Shown here: positions 1 to 9,051 of the stretch, piece by piece
Layout: each line of letters begins with the position of its first letter
Position numbering within the stretch: the first letter of the stretch is position 1
Source: Lentzea terrae
GTDB taxonomy: Bacteria; Actinomycetota; Actinomycetes; Mycobacteriales; Pseudonocardiaceae
Length of the DNA: 37,823 nucleotides
Direction of reading: 5' to 3'
NCBI RefSeq assembly: GCF_003265345.1
Contig: NZ_QFWW01000003.1
Location: 187,523-225,345 of the forward strand
Translations under genes and position numbers: made by a program
Notes under the pieces: model-generated
Told to the model about the DNA's origin: nothing
Seen by the model: the letters and a program-made list of their open reading frames with translations, nothing else
Databases searched by the model: none

Positions 1-79
1 TCGCGCTGACGTACGAGACACCCAGCAACGCGACCAGCACGAACGCGCCGATCTTGAGCTTCGTTCCGCGCGTGATCAC
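1..79 (-). CDS. mceF: MceF N-terminus (partial, runs off window)
   Basis: Only the first 26 codons are present. The GTG start at 79 overlaps the TGA stop of the preceding mceE by four bases (GTGA). The peptide begins MITRGTKLKIGAFVLVALL, a short basic stretch followed by a hydrophobic signal-anchor, as in all Mce proteins. Position after the lipoprotein MceE is where MceF sits in actinobacterial mce operons. The assignment rests on position and the anchor, because the MCE/MlaD domain lies outside the window. Confidence 0.8.
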   Translation of the reverse strand, partial: MITRGTKLKIGAFVLVALLGVSYVSA

Positions 80-1230
80 TTGCGACCACCTCCCAGCAGG
101 CCGCCGAGCAGGTCACCCAGCCCGGACCCGCTGCCCTGGTTCAAGCCGGGCAACGGGATGTTCGGCAACGGCAACGGCGTGCCCTGCGACGGGATCAGTC
201 CGTCCAGCGGGGACTGCCGCGACCGCCCGAGGTTGTCGAGGATCGTGCCCAGGTTGAGGTCCAGGTCGGCGTAGAGGTTCGTGTAGTCGCCCTTGATGCC
301 GTCGACCGCCGCGTCCGGGAACGGGTAGGTCAGCAGCAGCTCGAACGCCTTGGGCAGGTTCTGCCCCGACTCCGCGAGCTTCTGCAGCGTCGGCTGCAAC
401 GCCTTCAGGTCCGCCACGATGTCGTCCCGGCTCTTGATCACCGTGTCCGTCGCGACGTCGGAGAGCTTGTCCAGCGACTGCAGCAACGTGACGAGCTGCG
501 TGCGCTGCTCGGCGATCACCCGCAGCCCCGGCTCCAGGTCGGTCAGCGCCACCGCGATCTTCTCCCGCTGCTGCGCCAGCGTCCCGGCCAGGCGGTTGAT
601 CGAGTCCAACGCGCGGACGATCTCCGCCTTGTGCTTGTCGAGCTCCCCGACGAACGTGTTCAGGTTGCCCAGCAACGAACGGATCTGCTGCTCGTTGCCC
701 TCCATCGCGGCGTTGAGCTCCTTGGTGATGTTCTGCAGCTGCGCCACACCACCACCGTTGAGCAGCAACGACAACGCGCCGAAGACCTCTTCGACCTCGG
801 GGTTGCGGTTGGTCTTCTCCAACGGGATCACAGAGCCATCTCCGAGCTTCCCGGAAGGCGCCTGTGTTTGATCATTTTTGGGAGGCTTGCCGAGCTCGAC
901 GAACTTCTCACCGAGCAACGCCGACTGGCGCAGCTTCGCGAACGCGTTAGCCGGCAGCTGCACGTCACCGTTGACCAGCATGGTCACCTCGGCCGTCCAG
1001 CCGTCCCCGGCCAGGTCGATCTTCTCGACCCGGCCGACCGGCACGTCGTTGACCTTCACGCCCGCCTGCGGGACCAGGTCCAGCACGTCCTTGAACTGCG
1101 CCTTGACCCGGTACGGGTGGTCGCCGACGTCGGCGCCGCCCGGCAGCGGCATGTTGTAGACGCCGTCGAACCCGCCGGAACCACAGCCGGCCAAGACCAA
1201 CGCTGACAAGGCAATCGCGAGCTTCTTCAC
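76..1230 (-). CDS. mceE: MceE, lipoprotein subunit of Mce lipid importer
   Basis: Substrate-binding or channel subunit of an Mce transporter, which moves hydrophobic compounds such as lipids or sterols across the actinobacterial envelope. The chosen GTG start at 1230 overlaps the mceD stop (GTGA). It gives a 384-aa protein whose N-terminus has a lipobox (LVLAGC, Cys16), the hallmark of the MceE/LprK subunit. The MCE/MlaD domain follows at about residues 40-120 (VKVNDVPVGRVEKIDL). After it comes a long helical region of heptad-like segments (residues 140-330) and a Gly/Pro/Leu-rich tail. An upstream in-frame start would lengthen the protein but destroy the signal peptide, so it was rejected. 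The actual substrate cannot be read from sequence. Confidence 0.9.
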   Translation of the reverse strand: MKKLAIALSALVLAGCGSGGFDGVYNMPLPGGADVGDHPYRVKAQFKDVLDLVPQAGVKVNDVPVGRVEKIDLAGDGWTAEVTMLVNGDVQLPANAFAKLRQSALLGEKFVELGKPPKNDQTQAPSGKLGDGSVIPLEKTNRNPEVEEVFGALSLLLNGGGVAQLQNITKELNAAMEGNEQQIRSLLGNLNTFVGELDKHKAEIVRALDSINRLAGTLAQQREKIAVALTDLEPGLRVIAEQRTQLVTLLQSLDKLSDVATDTVIKSRDDIVADLKALQPTLQKLAESGQNLPKAFELLLTYPFPDAAVDGIKGDYTNLYADLDLNLGTILDNLGRSRQSPLDGLIPSQGTPLPLPNIPLPGLNQGSGSGLGDLLGGLLGGGRK

Positions 1231-2393
1231 CGCGGCACCCCCGCAACCGGCAGGGGCAGCGGCAGCTTGCCCGCGTTGAGGTCGGAGAGCGCCTGGGCCG
1301 GCGTCGGCAGCGGCACCGCACCGGACAGGACCGGCTCCAGCTGCTTGCACGTCTGCGCGAGCACCGGCGGCACGTTGTTCGGCGTCGCCTGCTGCACCAG
1401 CTTGCAGATCAGCACGATCGGCGGCTGGTTCAGCTCGTTGATGTTCGCGCGGGTGTCGAGCGTGCCGGACGCCGCGTTGTAGGAGTTCTGCAGGTTGCCC
1501 AGTGCCAACGGGGCCACGTCGAGCGTCTCCGCCAGCGCGGCCCGCTGGTTCACCAGCACCTGCGTGATCGAGGCCAACTTGTCCACATTGGACTTGAGCA
1601 CCTCGCGGTTGTCCTTGATGAAGCCCTGCACCTGCTGCAGCGCGGTCGCCAGCTCGTTCAGCGCGGCACCGAGGTCACCGCGCTCGTCGGCCAGCAGCTT
1701 CGTCACGTCGGCCAGCTGCTTGTTGAAATCCCGCACCTGGCTGTCGTTCGCGGCCAGCATGGCGGTGAACTTCTGCAGGTTGTCGACGGTCGCGAAGAGG
1801 TCCTCTTTGGACCCCGACAACGTCCGCGTGGCCTGGCCGAGGTTCTTCAACGTGTCGTTGAGCGCCTGGCCGTTGCCTTCGAGGTTCTTCGCGGCGGAGT
1901 TCAGCAGGTCCGCGAGCGCGCCGTCGGCGTTCGCACCGTTGGGGCCCAACGCGGTCGTGAGCTTGTCCAGCGACTGGTAGAGCTCGTCGAGCTCGACCGG
2001 CGTCGCGGTGCGCTCGCGCGGGATCACGGCGTTGTCGCCCATCGTCAGCCCACCGGTGTAGGCGGGCGCGAGCTGCACGTACCGGTCGCTGACCACGCTC
2101 GGCGAGACCACGACGGCCTGCGCGTTCTGCGGGATCCGCACGTCGCGGTCGACGAAGAAGACGACCCGGACTGTCTTGCCCTCCGGCACGACCTCGTCGA
2201 TGGTGCCGACCTTCACGCCGAGCACCCGCACGTCACCGCCGGGGTACACGCCGACGGCACCGGCGAAGTGCGCGGTCACCTTGCGCTCGTTCATCCCCGC
2301 GAAGATCCACCACAGCGCCGCGGTCGCGACCAGCGCGAGCACACAGGCCATCGCGATCGCGCGGCCCAGTTTCGTGTTGGCTGCCGTTGTCAT
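1227..2393 (-). CDS. mceD: MceD, Mce-family transporter subunit
   Basis: This 388-aa MCE-family protein has an N-terminal signal-anchor (about residues 12-32, ACVLALVATAALWWIF). The MCE/MlaD domain is at about 38-115 (GGDVRVLGVKVGTIDEV, then RYVQLAPAY), followed by a long helical domain to about residue 320 and a short Pro/Leu-rich end. In known Mce complexes six MCE subunits assemble into a periplasm-spanning tunnel fed by the YrbE/Mkl ABC core. The ATG at 2393 overlaps the mceC stop by four bases, and the stop overlaps the mceE GTG, so translation is coupled on both sides. The letter D is assigned from order in the operon. Confidence 0.88.
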   Translation of the reverse strand: MTTAANTKLGRAIAMACVLALVATAALWWIFAGMNERKVTAHFAGAVGVYPGGDVRVLGVKVGTIDEVVPEGKTVRVVFFVDRDVRIPQNAQAVVVSPSVVSDRYVQLAPAYTGGLTMGDNAVIPRERTATPVELDELYQSLDKLTTALGPNGANADGALADLLNSAAKNLEGNGQALNDTLKNLGQATRTLSGSKEDLFATVDNLQKFTAMLAANDSQVRDFNKQLADVTKLLADERGDLGAALNELATALQQVQGFIKDNREVLKSNVDKLASITQVLVNQRAALAETLDVAPLALGNLQNSYNAASGTLDTRANINELNQPPIVLICKLVQQATPNNVPPVLAQTCKQLEPVLSGAVPLPTPAQALSDLNAGKLPLPLPVAGVPR

Positions 2394-3391
2394 CGCTGCA
2401 CCCCCGGAGGCAGGCAGCCTTCCTCGTTGAACCCGACGACGCCGAGGTTCACCGACGGAGGCAGCAGACCGCAGATGTAGGTGTCGAACCAGCGCCCGTT
2501 GCCCAGGGTGTTCGCGAACACCCGGTAGAACGGCGCCAGCAACGTGAGGCTGCGGTCGAGGTTGTCCTGGTTGCGCTGCAGCATCGTGGTGACCCGGCCG
2601 AGCTGCTCCAGCGCCGGCTTGAGCTGGTTCTGGTTGTCCTGCACCAGCCCGGTCAGCTCACGCGCCAGGTCCCGCGTTCCGGTCAGCAGCGCGCTGATCG
2701 CCTCGCGCCGCTTGCGCAGCTCGCCGAGCAGCAGGTTGCCGTCCGCGAGGAGCTTCTCGAACTCGGCGTTGCGGTCGGCCAGCGTCTTGGTCAGCTGCCT
2801 GGTGTTCTGCAGCAGCTTGGCCAGCTGCTCGTCGCGCGACGAGATCGTCTTCGACAGCGCGGACAGGCCGTCCAACGCGCCCCGCACGTGCTCGGGCGAG
2901 TTCTTGAAGGTGTCCGACAGCACCGTGAAGCTGTCCGCGAGCTGCTTGGTGTCGATCTGCCCGACGGTCGTGGCGAGCCCGTTGAACGCCTCGTTCACGT
3001 CGTACGGCGCGAGCGTGCGCTCCTTCGGGATCGGGTCGCCCGGCGAGAGCGGCTGGGTGCCCTGCGGGTCGAGCGCCAGGAACTTCTGGCCCAGCAACGT
3101 CTTGATGCGGATCATCGCGGTCGTCCGGTCGCCCACCCAGGCGCTCTTGACCTTGAACGTCACCCGCACCCGGTCGCCGTTCAGCTTGACCTTGGTGACC
3201 TTGCCGACCTTCACGCCGGCGACGCGGACCTCGTTGCCCGGCACCAGTCCCGCCGCCTCGCTGAAGTCCGCGGCGTAGCTCGTGCCACCGCCGACGATCG
3301 GCAGGTCATCCGAGTAGAACGCGGCCAGCAGCAGCAGGACGATCAGTGTGAGGCTGATCGCGCCGGTCCTGATCGGGTTGCGCTGTTTCAT
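2390..3391 (-). CDS. mceC: MceC, Mce-family transporter subunit
   Basis: This 333-aa MCE-family protein starts at ATG 3391 (MKQRNPIRTG), overlapping the mceB stop (ATGA). The open frame extends 37 codons further upstream, but those are read-through from mceB sequence. A hydrophobic anchor (about residues 10-28) is followed by an MCE/MlaD domain (GNEVRVAGVKVGKVTKVKL, then LLGQKFLALDP) and a long alpha-helical tail with regularly spaced Leu and Arg. The protein ends with a Cys-containing PFYRVFANTLGNGRWFDTY-type region seen in MceB/MceC subunits. It forms part of the same coupled operon, so it should be made in stoichiometric amounts with its neighbours. Confidence 0.88.
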   Translation of the reverse strand: MKQRNPIRTGAISLTLIVLLLLAAFYSDDLPIVGGGTSYAADFSEAAGLVPGNEVRVAGVKVGKVTKVKLNGDRVRVTFKVKSAWVGDRTTAMIRIKTLLGQKFLALDPQGTQPLSPGDPIPKERTLAPYDVNEAFNGLATTVGQIDTKQLADSFTVLSDTFKNSPEHVRGALDGLSALSKTISSRDEQLAKLLQNTRQLTKTLADRNAEFEKLLADGNLLLGELRKRREAISALLTGTRDLARELTGLVQDNQNQLKPALEQLGRVTTMLQRNQDNLDRSLTLLAPFYRVFANTLGNGRWFDTYICGLLPPSVNLGVVGFNEEGCLPPGVQR

Positions 3392-4419
3392 CGGCGGCAC
3401 CTCTGCTGTGTCACCGGCAACGCCGTGATCGGAATGGGGTCCTTGATGACCGGCGGCACCGCGACCTGGCCGGTGCCCTCGCACAGGAAGAAGTTGAACC
3501 ACGAACCGTAGGTCGCAGTGCGCGTGATCGTCTCCAGCTTGTTCGGCAGCCGCTGCAGCACGCCGTCGACGATCTGTTCGTTGTCCGCCAGGTTCTTCGA
3601 GACGAGCCCGAGCTGCGCGATGTCGTTCTTCAACGGCTCGCGGCCTTGCTCCAGCAGCCCCGCCGTCGCGTTGGTCAGGTCGCCGAGCGCGGTGATCGCG
3701 TCACCGATCGGCTGGCGGTCCTGCGCGAGGCCGGAAACCAGCGTCTGCAACGTGATCACGAGCTGGTTGAAGTCCTCATCGCGCGAGTTCACGGTGTCCA
3801 GCGCGGTGTTCAGGTTGTCGACGACCTCGCCGATCACCTTGTCCTTGCCGGCCAGCGTGCTGGTCAGCGACGCCGTGTGCTGCAGCAGGCTGTCGATCGT
3901 GCTGCCTTCTCCCTGCAGCACCTGGATGATCTCGAACGACAGCTTGTTCACGTCCTCCGGCGACAGCGCCTGGAAGAGCGGCTTGAAGCCGTTGAACAGC
4001 ACGGTCAGGTCGAGCGCGGGCTTGGTGCGCTCCAACGGGATCGTGCCGCCTTCCGGCAGCACGGCCTTGGTGTCACCGGTGCCGGCTTCGAGCGCGATGT
4101 ACCGCTGTCCCACCAGGTTGCGGTACTTGATCGTCGCCGTGACCGACCCCGGCAGCTTGCGGTCGCCGTCGATCGAGAACTCGACCTCGGCGGTCTTGCG
4201 GTCCACGACCTTGATCTCGTCGACCTGCCCGACGCGCACACCGGCGATGCGGATGTCGTCGCCCGCGTTCAACGCCGTGACGTCGGTGAAGCGCGCCTTG
4301 TAGTCCGTGGCGTCGGCCAGGTTCACGTTGGCGATGGTCACCGCGAGCAGCGTCGTGGCGAGGATCGTGACCACCGCGAAGGTGATCAGCTTGACCAGCG
4401 GGGCGAGCACTCCCTTCAC
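3388..4419 (-). CDS. mceB: MceB, Mce-family transporter subunit
   Basis: This 343-aa MCE-family protein starts at GTG 4419 and overlaps the mceA stop (GTGA). The longer open frame upstream lies within mceA and is not coding. Residues 1-30 form a hydrophobic anchor (VKLITFAVVTILATTLLAV). The MCE/MlaD domain follows (GDDIRIAGVRVGQVDEIKV, then NLVGQRYIALE). The helical domain contains repeated D/N-x-L-L-type segments, and the C-terminus has the conserved GSWFNFFLCEG motif with Cys. Together with the other Mce subunits it should line the lipid-conducting tunnel. Confidence 0.88.
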   Translation of the reverse strand: MKGVLAPLVKLITFAVVTILATTLLAVTIANVNLADATDYKARFTDVTALNAGDDIRIAGVRVGQVDEIKVVDRKTAEVEFSIDGDRKLPGSVTATIKYRNLVGQRYIALEAGTGDTKAVLPEGGTIPLERTKPALDLTVLFNGFKPLFQALSPEDVNKLSFEIIQVLQGEGSTIDSLLQHTASLTSTLAGKDKVIGEVVDNLNTALDTVNSRDEDFNQLVITLQTLVSGLAQDRQPIGDAITALGDLTNATAGLLEQGREPLKNDIAQLGLVSKNLADNEQIVDGVLQRLPNKLETITRTATYGSWFNFFLCEGTGQVAVPPVIKDPIPITALPVTQQRCRR

Positions 4420-5735
4420 TTGACCGTCACCTCCGTCCCGCGCACGAGCGGTCCGAGCAGCAGGCTCGACCAGCCCGGCATGTCCTGCGGGTCGACGCCG
4501 AGCCGCGGTCCGAAGAGCGCCGCGATCAACCTGGCCTCCTCCGGCGAGTTCGCGAGCCTGAGCACGTCCTGCGCCGACGACGTGGACGTCACGTTGCCGG
4601 CGTTGGCGGGCGGCAGGATCCCGTCGTTGGCGACGCGGGCGGGCGGCGGCGAGCTGGTGCCGTCCTGCACCGGACCCTCCGGCGGGTACTGCGGGAACGG
4701 GTTCGGCCGCGGGATCAGGTCGTAGCAGCGGGGTCCGCGCTTGTCCCGGTACTCGGGCTCGTCGAGGTTCGGCTTGTACTTGCCGCGGTTCTGCGTGATC
4801 TCCAGCGTGATGTGCAGGCCGGGCTCGTTGGTGCCCTCGCCGAACGCCTTGCTGATGACCGGCTCGAACTCCGCGAGGCCCTTGAGCAGGCACGGGTACT
4901 CGGGCGCGTACTTGGCCAGCAGCTCCAGCGTCGGGCGGCTGGTGTCGGCGAGACCGATGATGTTGTTCTTGTTGACCGTGAGGAAGCTGGTGAGGTCCTG
5001 CGACGTCGTGGTCATCGACCCGTACAGCGCGAGCAGGTTGTCCCGCTGCTCGACGACGGTCTTGGTCGTCGTCGTCATGTCGTTGAGCGCCTGCAACAGG
5101 TCCGGGGCCGCGTCGGCGTAGACGTTCGAGACGTCCGCGAGCTTGGAGATGTTCTCCTTCAACGCGGGCAGCTGCGGGTTGAGCTCGCCGAGGTAGGCGT
5201 CCAGCGACACGAGCGTCTGCCCGAGCGGCTTGCCCCGTCCGTCCAACGCCTGCGACAGCGCGGTCAGCGTGGTGGCGAGCTTCTCCGGCTGAATGGCCTG
5301 CAACACCGGCATCAGGTTGTCCAGCACGCGTTCCAGCTCGATCGCGCTGCTGGTCCGGTCCTGCTCGATGACGGCGCCCTCTTTGATCGCCGCGTTCTTC
5401 TGCTGCGGCAGCACGAGGTTCACGTACCGCTCACCGAACAACGTCTTGGGCAGCAGCCGCGCGCTGACGTTGCCGGGGATCTGCTCGACCTTGTCCGGCA
5501 ACAGGGCCAGCTCCAGCTCGGCGCCGTCGCCGACCGTGCGGATGGCCTTCACCGACCCGACGATCAGCCCACGCACCTTGACGTCGCTGGCCGTCTGCAG
5601 CTGGTTGCCGATGTGGTCGGTCTTGAGCGTGACCTTCACGTAGTCGCTGAAGACGTCCTTGTACAGGGCCACCGTGAGTGACAGGAACATGGCGATCGCG
5701 AGGAGAAAGGCGATGCCCAGCACGCGTTTCCTCAT
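4416..5735 (-). CDS. mceA: MceA, Mce-family transporter subunit
   Basis: This is the first MCE subunit of the operon, 439 aa. An anchor at residues 5-25 precedes the MCE/MlaD domain (about 35-115: SDVKVRGLIVGSVKAI, LFGERYVNLVLP). A long helical region follows to about residue 290. The C-terminal part is rich in Pro, Gly and Asn, with two Cys in CLLKG and RCYDL contexts typical of MceA proteins. The ATG at 5735 overlaps the stop of yrbEB (ATGA). It is assigned as A by order and by its longer Pro-rich C-terminus. Confidence 0.9.
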   Translation of the reverse strand: MRKRVLGIAFLLAIAMFLSLTVALYKDVFSDYVKVTLKTDHIGNQLQTASDVKVRGLIVGSVKAIRTVGDGAELELALLPDKVEQIPGNVSARLLPKTLFGERYVNLVLPQQKNAAIKEGAVIEQDRTSSAIELERVLDNLMPVLQAIQPEKLATTLTALSQALDGRGKPLGQTLVSLDAYLGELNPQLPALKENISKLADVSNVYADAAPDLLQALNDMTTTTKTVVEQRDNLLALYGSMTTTSQDLTSFLTVNKNNIIGLADTSRPTLELLAKYAPEYPCLLKGLAEFEPVISKAFGEGTNEPGLHITLEITQNRGKYKPNLDEPEYRDKRGPRCYDLIPRPNPFPQYPPEGPVQDGTSSPPPARVANDGILPPANAGNVTSTSSAQDVLRLANSPEEARLIAALFGPRLGVDPQDMPGWSSLLLGPLVRGTEVTVK

Positions 5736-6541
5736 CCCGCGATCCTCACCGTCGTCGTAGCACCCCAGATCGCGAGGCTCAGGAAGAAGTCGAGCAGCGC
5801 CGTCGTGACGATCGCCGTCCGCACGGCCCGTCCGACCGCCACACCGACCCCGGCCGGCCCGCCGCTCGCGCGGTAGCCGTAGTAGCAGTGGGTCATGATG
5901 ATCACGACCGCGAACACCAGCACCTTGCCGAACGACCAGAGCACGTCGATCGGCGGTAGGAACAGGTTGAAGTAGTGGTCGTACGTGCCGGCCGACTGCC
6001 CGTAGAACTCGACCGTGATCGTCCGCGCCGCCAGATAGCTCGTCAGCAGGCCGATCACGTACAGCGGGATGATCGCGATGAACCCGGCGATGATCCGCGT
6101 GGTCACCAGGAACGGCAGACTCGGAATGCCCATGACCTCGAGTGCGTCGATCTCCTCGGAGATCCGCATCGCGCCGAGCTGCGCCGTGAAGCCACTGCCG
6201 ACGGTCGCTGACAGCGCAAGCCCAGCAACCAGCGGCGCGATCTCACGAGTGTTGAAGTACGCACTCACGAAGCCCGCGAACGCACTCGTGCCGATCTGGT
6301 TCAGCGCCGTGAATCCCTGCAGACCGACAACCGTGCCCGTGAACACGGACAGCCCGACCATCACGCCGATCGTGCCGCCGATGACTGCAAGCGCACCGCT
6401 GCCGAAGCTGACCTCGGCCAGCAGCCGGATCGTCTCCTTGGAGTACCGCTTGAGCGCACGCGGCGTCCACGCCAACGCCTTGATGTAGAAGGCGAGCTGG
6501 TCGCCGAACCCGTCCAGGGTGGACAGTGCCTTGTTCGCCAT
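5732..6541 (-). CDS. yrbEB: YrbEB/MlaE-family ABC permease
   Basis: This integral membrane permease of the MlaE family (269 aa) pairs with YrbEA to form the transmembrane core of the Mce importer. The MlaE domain is recognisable from the conserved Glu-rich cytoplasmic loop MRISEEIDALEVMGI and the following VTTRIIAGFIAIIPLYV helix. About five hydrophobic segments are visible between residues 45 and 265. The start ATG at 6541 lies two bases after the yrbEA stop. The stop overlaps mceA, so permease and MCE subunits are co-translated. Confidence 0.92.
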   Translation of the reverse strand: MANKALSTLDGFGDQLAFYIKALAWTPRALKRYSKETIRLLAEVSFGSGALAVIGGTIGVMVGLSVFTGTVVGLQGFTALNQIGTSAFAGFVSAYFNTREIAPLVAGLALSATVGSGFTAQLGAMRISEEIDALEVMGIPSLPFLVTTRIIAGFIAIIPLYVIGLLTSYLAARTITVEFYGQSAGTYDHYFNLFLPPIDVLWSFGKVLVFAVVIIMTHCYYGYRASGGPAGVGVAVGRAVRTAIVTTALLDFFLSLAIWGATTTVRIAG

Positions 6542-6543
6542 CG

Positions 6544-7329
6544 TCAGCTCCCCTTCGCGGGCACGACCTGCAGGTAGATCGTGGTGAGGACGAAGTTGAC
6601 GAAGAACAACAACAGGAACGTGATGACCACGGCCTGGTTCACCGCGTCACCAACGCCCTTCGGCCCGCCCGCGGGGTTGAGCCCCCGGTACGCGGCCACG
6701 ATGCCAGCGATGAAGCCGAAGATCAGCGCCTTGATCTCACTGATCCACAGGTCCGGCAGCTGCGCCAACGCGCTGAAGCTCGCGAGGTAAGCGCCAGGCG
6801 TGCCGTCCTGCATGATCACGTTGAAGAAGTACCCGCCGAGCACACCGACGACGCTCACCATGCCGTTGAGGAGCACGGAAACCAGCATCGCCGCGAGGAC
6901 CCTGGGCACGACGAGCCGTTGGATCGGGCTGACACCGAGCACTTCCATGGCGTCGATCTCTTCGCGGATCTTCCGACTGCCAAGATCCGCACAGATCGCA
7001 CTGCCACCCGCACCCGCGATCAACAGCGCCGTCACGATCGGACTGGCCTGCTGGATGATCGCCAGCACGCTGGCCGCACCGGTGAACGACTGCGCGCCGA
7101 TCTGCCGCGTCAAACTCCCCAGCTGCAACGCGATGACCGCACCGAACGGAATGGACACCAGCGCCGTCGGCAACACCGTCACGCTGACGATGAACCAGCT
7201 CTGCTGGATGAACTCCCGCAACTGGAACGGCCTCTTGAACGACGTCCGCACGACGTCGATCCCGAGCTGGCACAGCTTCCCGGTCTCCCGCAACGCCCCG
7301 GCGCCGGGAAAAGTCGTCGGCGCAGTCAC
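6544..7329 (-). CDS. yrbEA: YrbEA/MlaE-family ABC permease
   Basis: This is the second MlaE permease, 261 aa. The GTG start at 7329 is preferred because it overlaps the ATPase stop (GTGA) like the other junctions of this operon; an upstream in-frame ATG at 7353 lies inside the ATPase gene. The signature loop SRKIREEIDAMEVLGVSP and the VVPRVLAAMLVSVLL helix identify the family. The protein has five to six hydrophobic segments. It should form a heterodimer with YrbEB and receive ATP hydrolysis energy from the Mkl-like ATPase encoded just upstream. Confidence 0.92.
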   Translation of the reverse strand: MTAPTTFPGAGALRETGKLCQLGIDVVRTSFKRPFQLREFIQQSWFIVSVTVLPTALVSIPFGAVIALQLGSLTRQIGAQSFTGAASVLAIIQQASPIVTALLIAGAGGSAICADLGSRKIREEIDAMEVLGVSPIQRLVVPRVLAAMLVSVLLNGMVSVVGVLGGYFFNVIMQDGTPGAYLASFSALAQLPDLWISEIKALIFGFIAGIVAAYRGLNPAGGPKGVGDAVNQAVVITFLLLFFVNFVLTTIYLQVVPAKGS

Positions 7330-8375
7330 AGCACACCACCGTGACGCGGCCACGGGCTAGGCGCCGCAGCGTGCACGTTGTACCGCGCCAAATCATCGGC
7401 CGTAAGACTCGCGATGATCCCCTGCTGCGCCTCGTACGGCAGCTGGTGAATGATCGACATGACCCGATCCTTGCGCCGCCGAACCGCGTCCCGGAACGGC
7501 AACCCGGGCGTCGGCTCCAGCTGCGGCACGACCCCGCGCATGTCCTCGTCCGGCGACCCGTCCGAGTGCCCGGCGTCCGCATGAGCCTGCTCGGCGGCCA
7601 TCGTGGCCTGGTCCTTCTCCTCGGACATGCCGATGGGCCCGAGCCGCCGCCCGTTGAGGAACTGCTCGACCACGGGCTCGTCGCTGGTCAGCAACACCTC
7701 GCGCGGCCCGAACATGACGAGCTCCCGCCGGAACAACATCCCGAGGTTGTCCGGCACGGTCCGCGCGATGTTGATGTTGTGCGTGACGATCAGAATCGTC
7801 GCGTCGATCTGGGCGTTGAGGTCGATGAGGAGCTGGCTCAGGTAGGCCGTCCTGACCGGGTCCAGCCCTGAGTCCGGCTCGTCACAGAGAATGATCTCGG
7901 GGTCCAGCACGAGCGCCCTGGCCAACCCGGCCCGCTTGCGCATGCCGCCGGAAATCTCACCGGGCAGCTTCTTCTCGGCCCCGACGAGACCGACCATCTC
8001 CATCTTCTCGAGGACGATGCGCCTGACCTCGGCCTCGGTCTTGCGGGTGTGCTCCCTGAGCGGAAACGCGATGTTGTCGTACAGGTTCATCGACCCGAAC
8101 AACGCACCGTCCTGGAACAGCACGCCGAACATCTTCCGAATCTCGTACAGCCTGTGCTCAGAGCACCGCACAAGATCCGTCCCGTTGATGACGATCTTGC
8201 CCTTTTCCGGCTTGAGCAGCCCCACCAGCGACTTCAGGAACACGCTCTTCCCGGTACCCGACGGCCCGAGCATCACGCTGACCTCACCTGGCGGCAGCGT
8301 GAGCGTGACGTCCTGCCAGATGGTCTGCTTGCCGAAGGACTTGGTCAGACCCTCGACGACCACCTCGACGCCCAT
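7326..8375 (-). CDS. mkl: Mkl/MlaF-type ABC ATPase of the Mce system
   Basis: This ATP-binding subunit (349 aa) powers the Mce importer. Walker A is GPSGTGKS (residues 37-44), the Q-loop is FQDG (about 87-90), the ABC signature is ISGGM (141-145), and Walker B is IILCDEP (161-167) followed by SGLDP. After the ABC domain (about 1-245) there is a roughly 100-residue extension with an acidic linker and a helical C-terminal part (IIHQLPYEAQQGIIASL), as in mycobacterial Mkl. The ATG at 8375 is preceded by GGAGG six bases upstream; a 15-codon longer frame lacks a ribosome site. In many mycobacteria mkl is unlinked from mce, but here it heads the operon. Confidence 0.93.
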   Translation of the reverse strand: MGVEVVVEGLTKSFGKQTIWQDVTLTLPPGEVSVMLGPSGTGKSVFLKSLVGLLKPEKGKIVINGTDLVRCSEHRLYEIRKMFGVLFQDGALFGSMNLYDNIAFPLREHTRKTEAEVRRIVLEKMEMVGLVGAEKKLPGEISGGMRKRAGLARALVLDPEIILCDEPDSGLDPVRTAYLSQLLIDLNAQIDATILIVTHNINIARTVPDNLGMLFRRELVMFGPREVLLTSDEPVVEQFLNGRRLGPIGMSEEKDQATMAAEQAHADAGHSDGSPDEDMRGVVPQLEPTPGLPFRDAVRRRKDRVMSIIHQLPYEAQQGIIASLTADDLARYNVHAAAPSPWPRHGGVL

Positions 8376-8970
8376 CCGCACCTCCGCACACGCCCAAGAC
8401 GCCGCGGCGATCGGCGTCACACTGGGGCAACGAATCTGTTCGCGGCAGGTTACTCACCAGTTGGCCTAACGCCGGTTGCGTTCCGATAACGCCACGCAGG
8501 GTGACCTCGCAAAACGGTCAACGCCGCCTGGACCACTGCCTGACAACCGGTAAATCGGCGCCCAATGTGACTCCAGGCACACCCTGGAAATGGGCACCGA
8601 AGCCAAAAGGTGAGGCCCCCTCAAATGCGATGCCGAAGGCGAGCCGACCCGATGGCGCAGCCGAGGCGCTTGAAAGCTTGGAACGCGGTGCGGGCGGGTC
8701 CCCGTCACGAGTCGTGCCGCCCACAGCAACAGGCGTGCCATCAACCCGAGAGCGGCGTGGTATCCCCAGATCAGATTGGCGGGGTTTGGGGGCGGCGCCT
8801 CCCAAGGGGAAGCACGCACGGTGAACGGGAGCACGCAACAGGGGAACGCTACGAAACCGGAACGCTACGCACGCAAGGCGACCCCGCACGGACAACAAAC
8901 CGCCACCCGCCAACGCAACAGGGGGACTACCTACGCAACCGACGCGAACACGCCGGAACGGCAGCCCCAG
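8376..8970. other. Intergenic stretch without supported gene
   Basis: This stretch separates the mkl start and the rplL terminator, and both flanking operons run leftward. Open frames exist on both strands, but they are Arg/Pro-rich, lack ribosome sites and resemble no family I know. The part at 8820-8970 is strongly AC-biased on the plus strand and contains two copies of GGAACGCTACG-like sequence. A GC-rich hairpin-prone segment (TTGGGGGC/GCCTCCCAA) lies at about 8786-8805. The mce operon promoter must lie in the right-hand part (8376-8530), but I could not assign a convincing -35/-10 pair. Confidence 0.5.
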
Positions 8971-9016
8971 AAACAACAAAACGGGCGTGCACCCCCGTTG
9001 AAAGGTGCACGCCCGT
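8971..9016 (-). terminator. Rho-independent terminator of rplJL
   Basis: A perfect 13-bp stem (ACGGGCGTGCACC at 8981-8993 with its complement at 9004-9016) and a 10-nt loop are followed on the minus strand by TTTGTTGTTT. It lies 36 bases after the rplL stop and therefore ends the rplJL transcript. Confidence 0.9.
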
Positions 9017-9051
9017 TCAGGCAAAACCAAAGCCCCAACGCGGGGCCAAGA

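Noticed and set aside
2387..5681. Long plus-strand frames opposite the mce genes
   Set aside because: Arg/Val/Gln-rich antisense frames mirroring the coding-strand codon bias, without ribosome sites or recognisable motifs.
8466..9030. Overlapping frames on both strands between mkl and rplL
   Set aside because: No ribosome site, biased Arg/Pro composition, and one frame runs through the rplL terminator; treated as non-coding.
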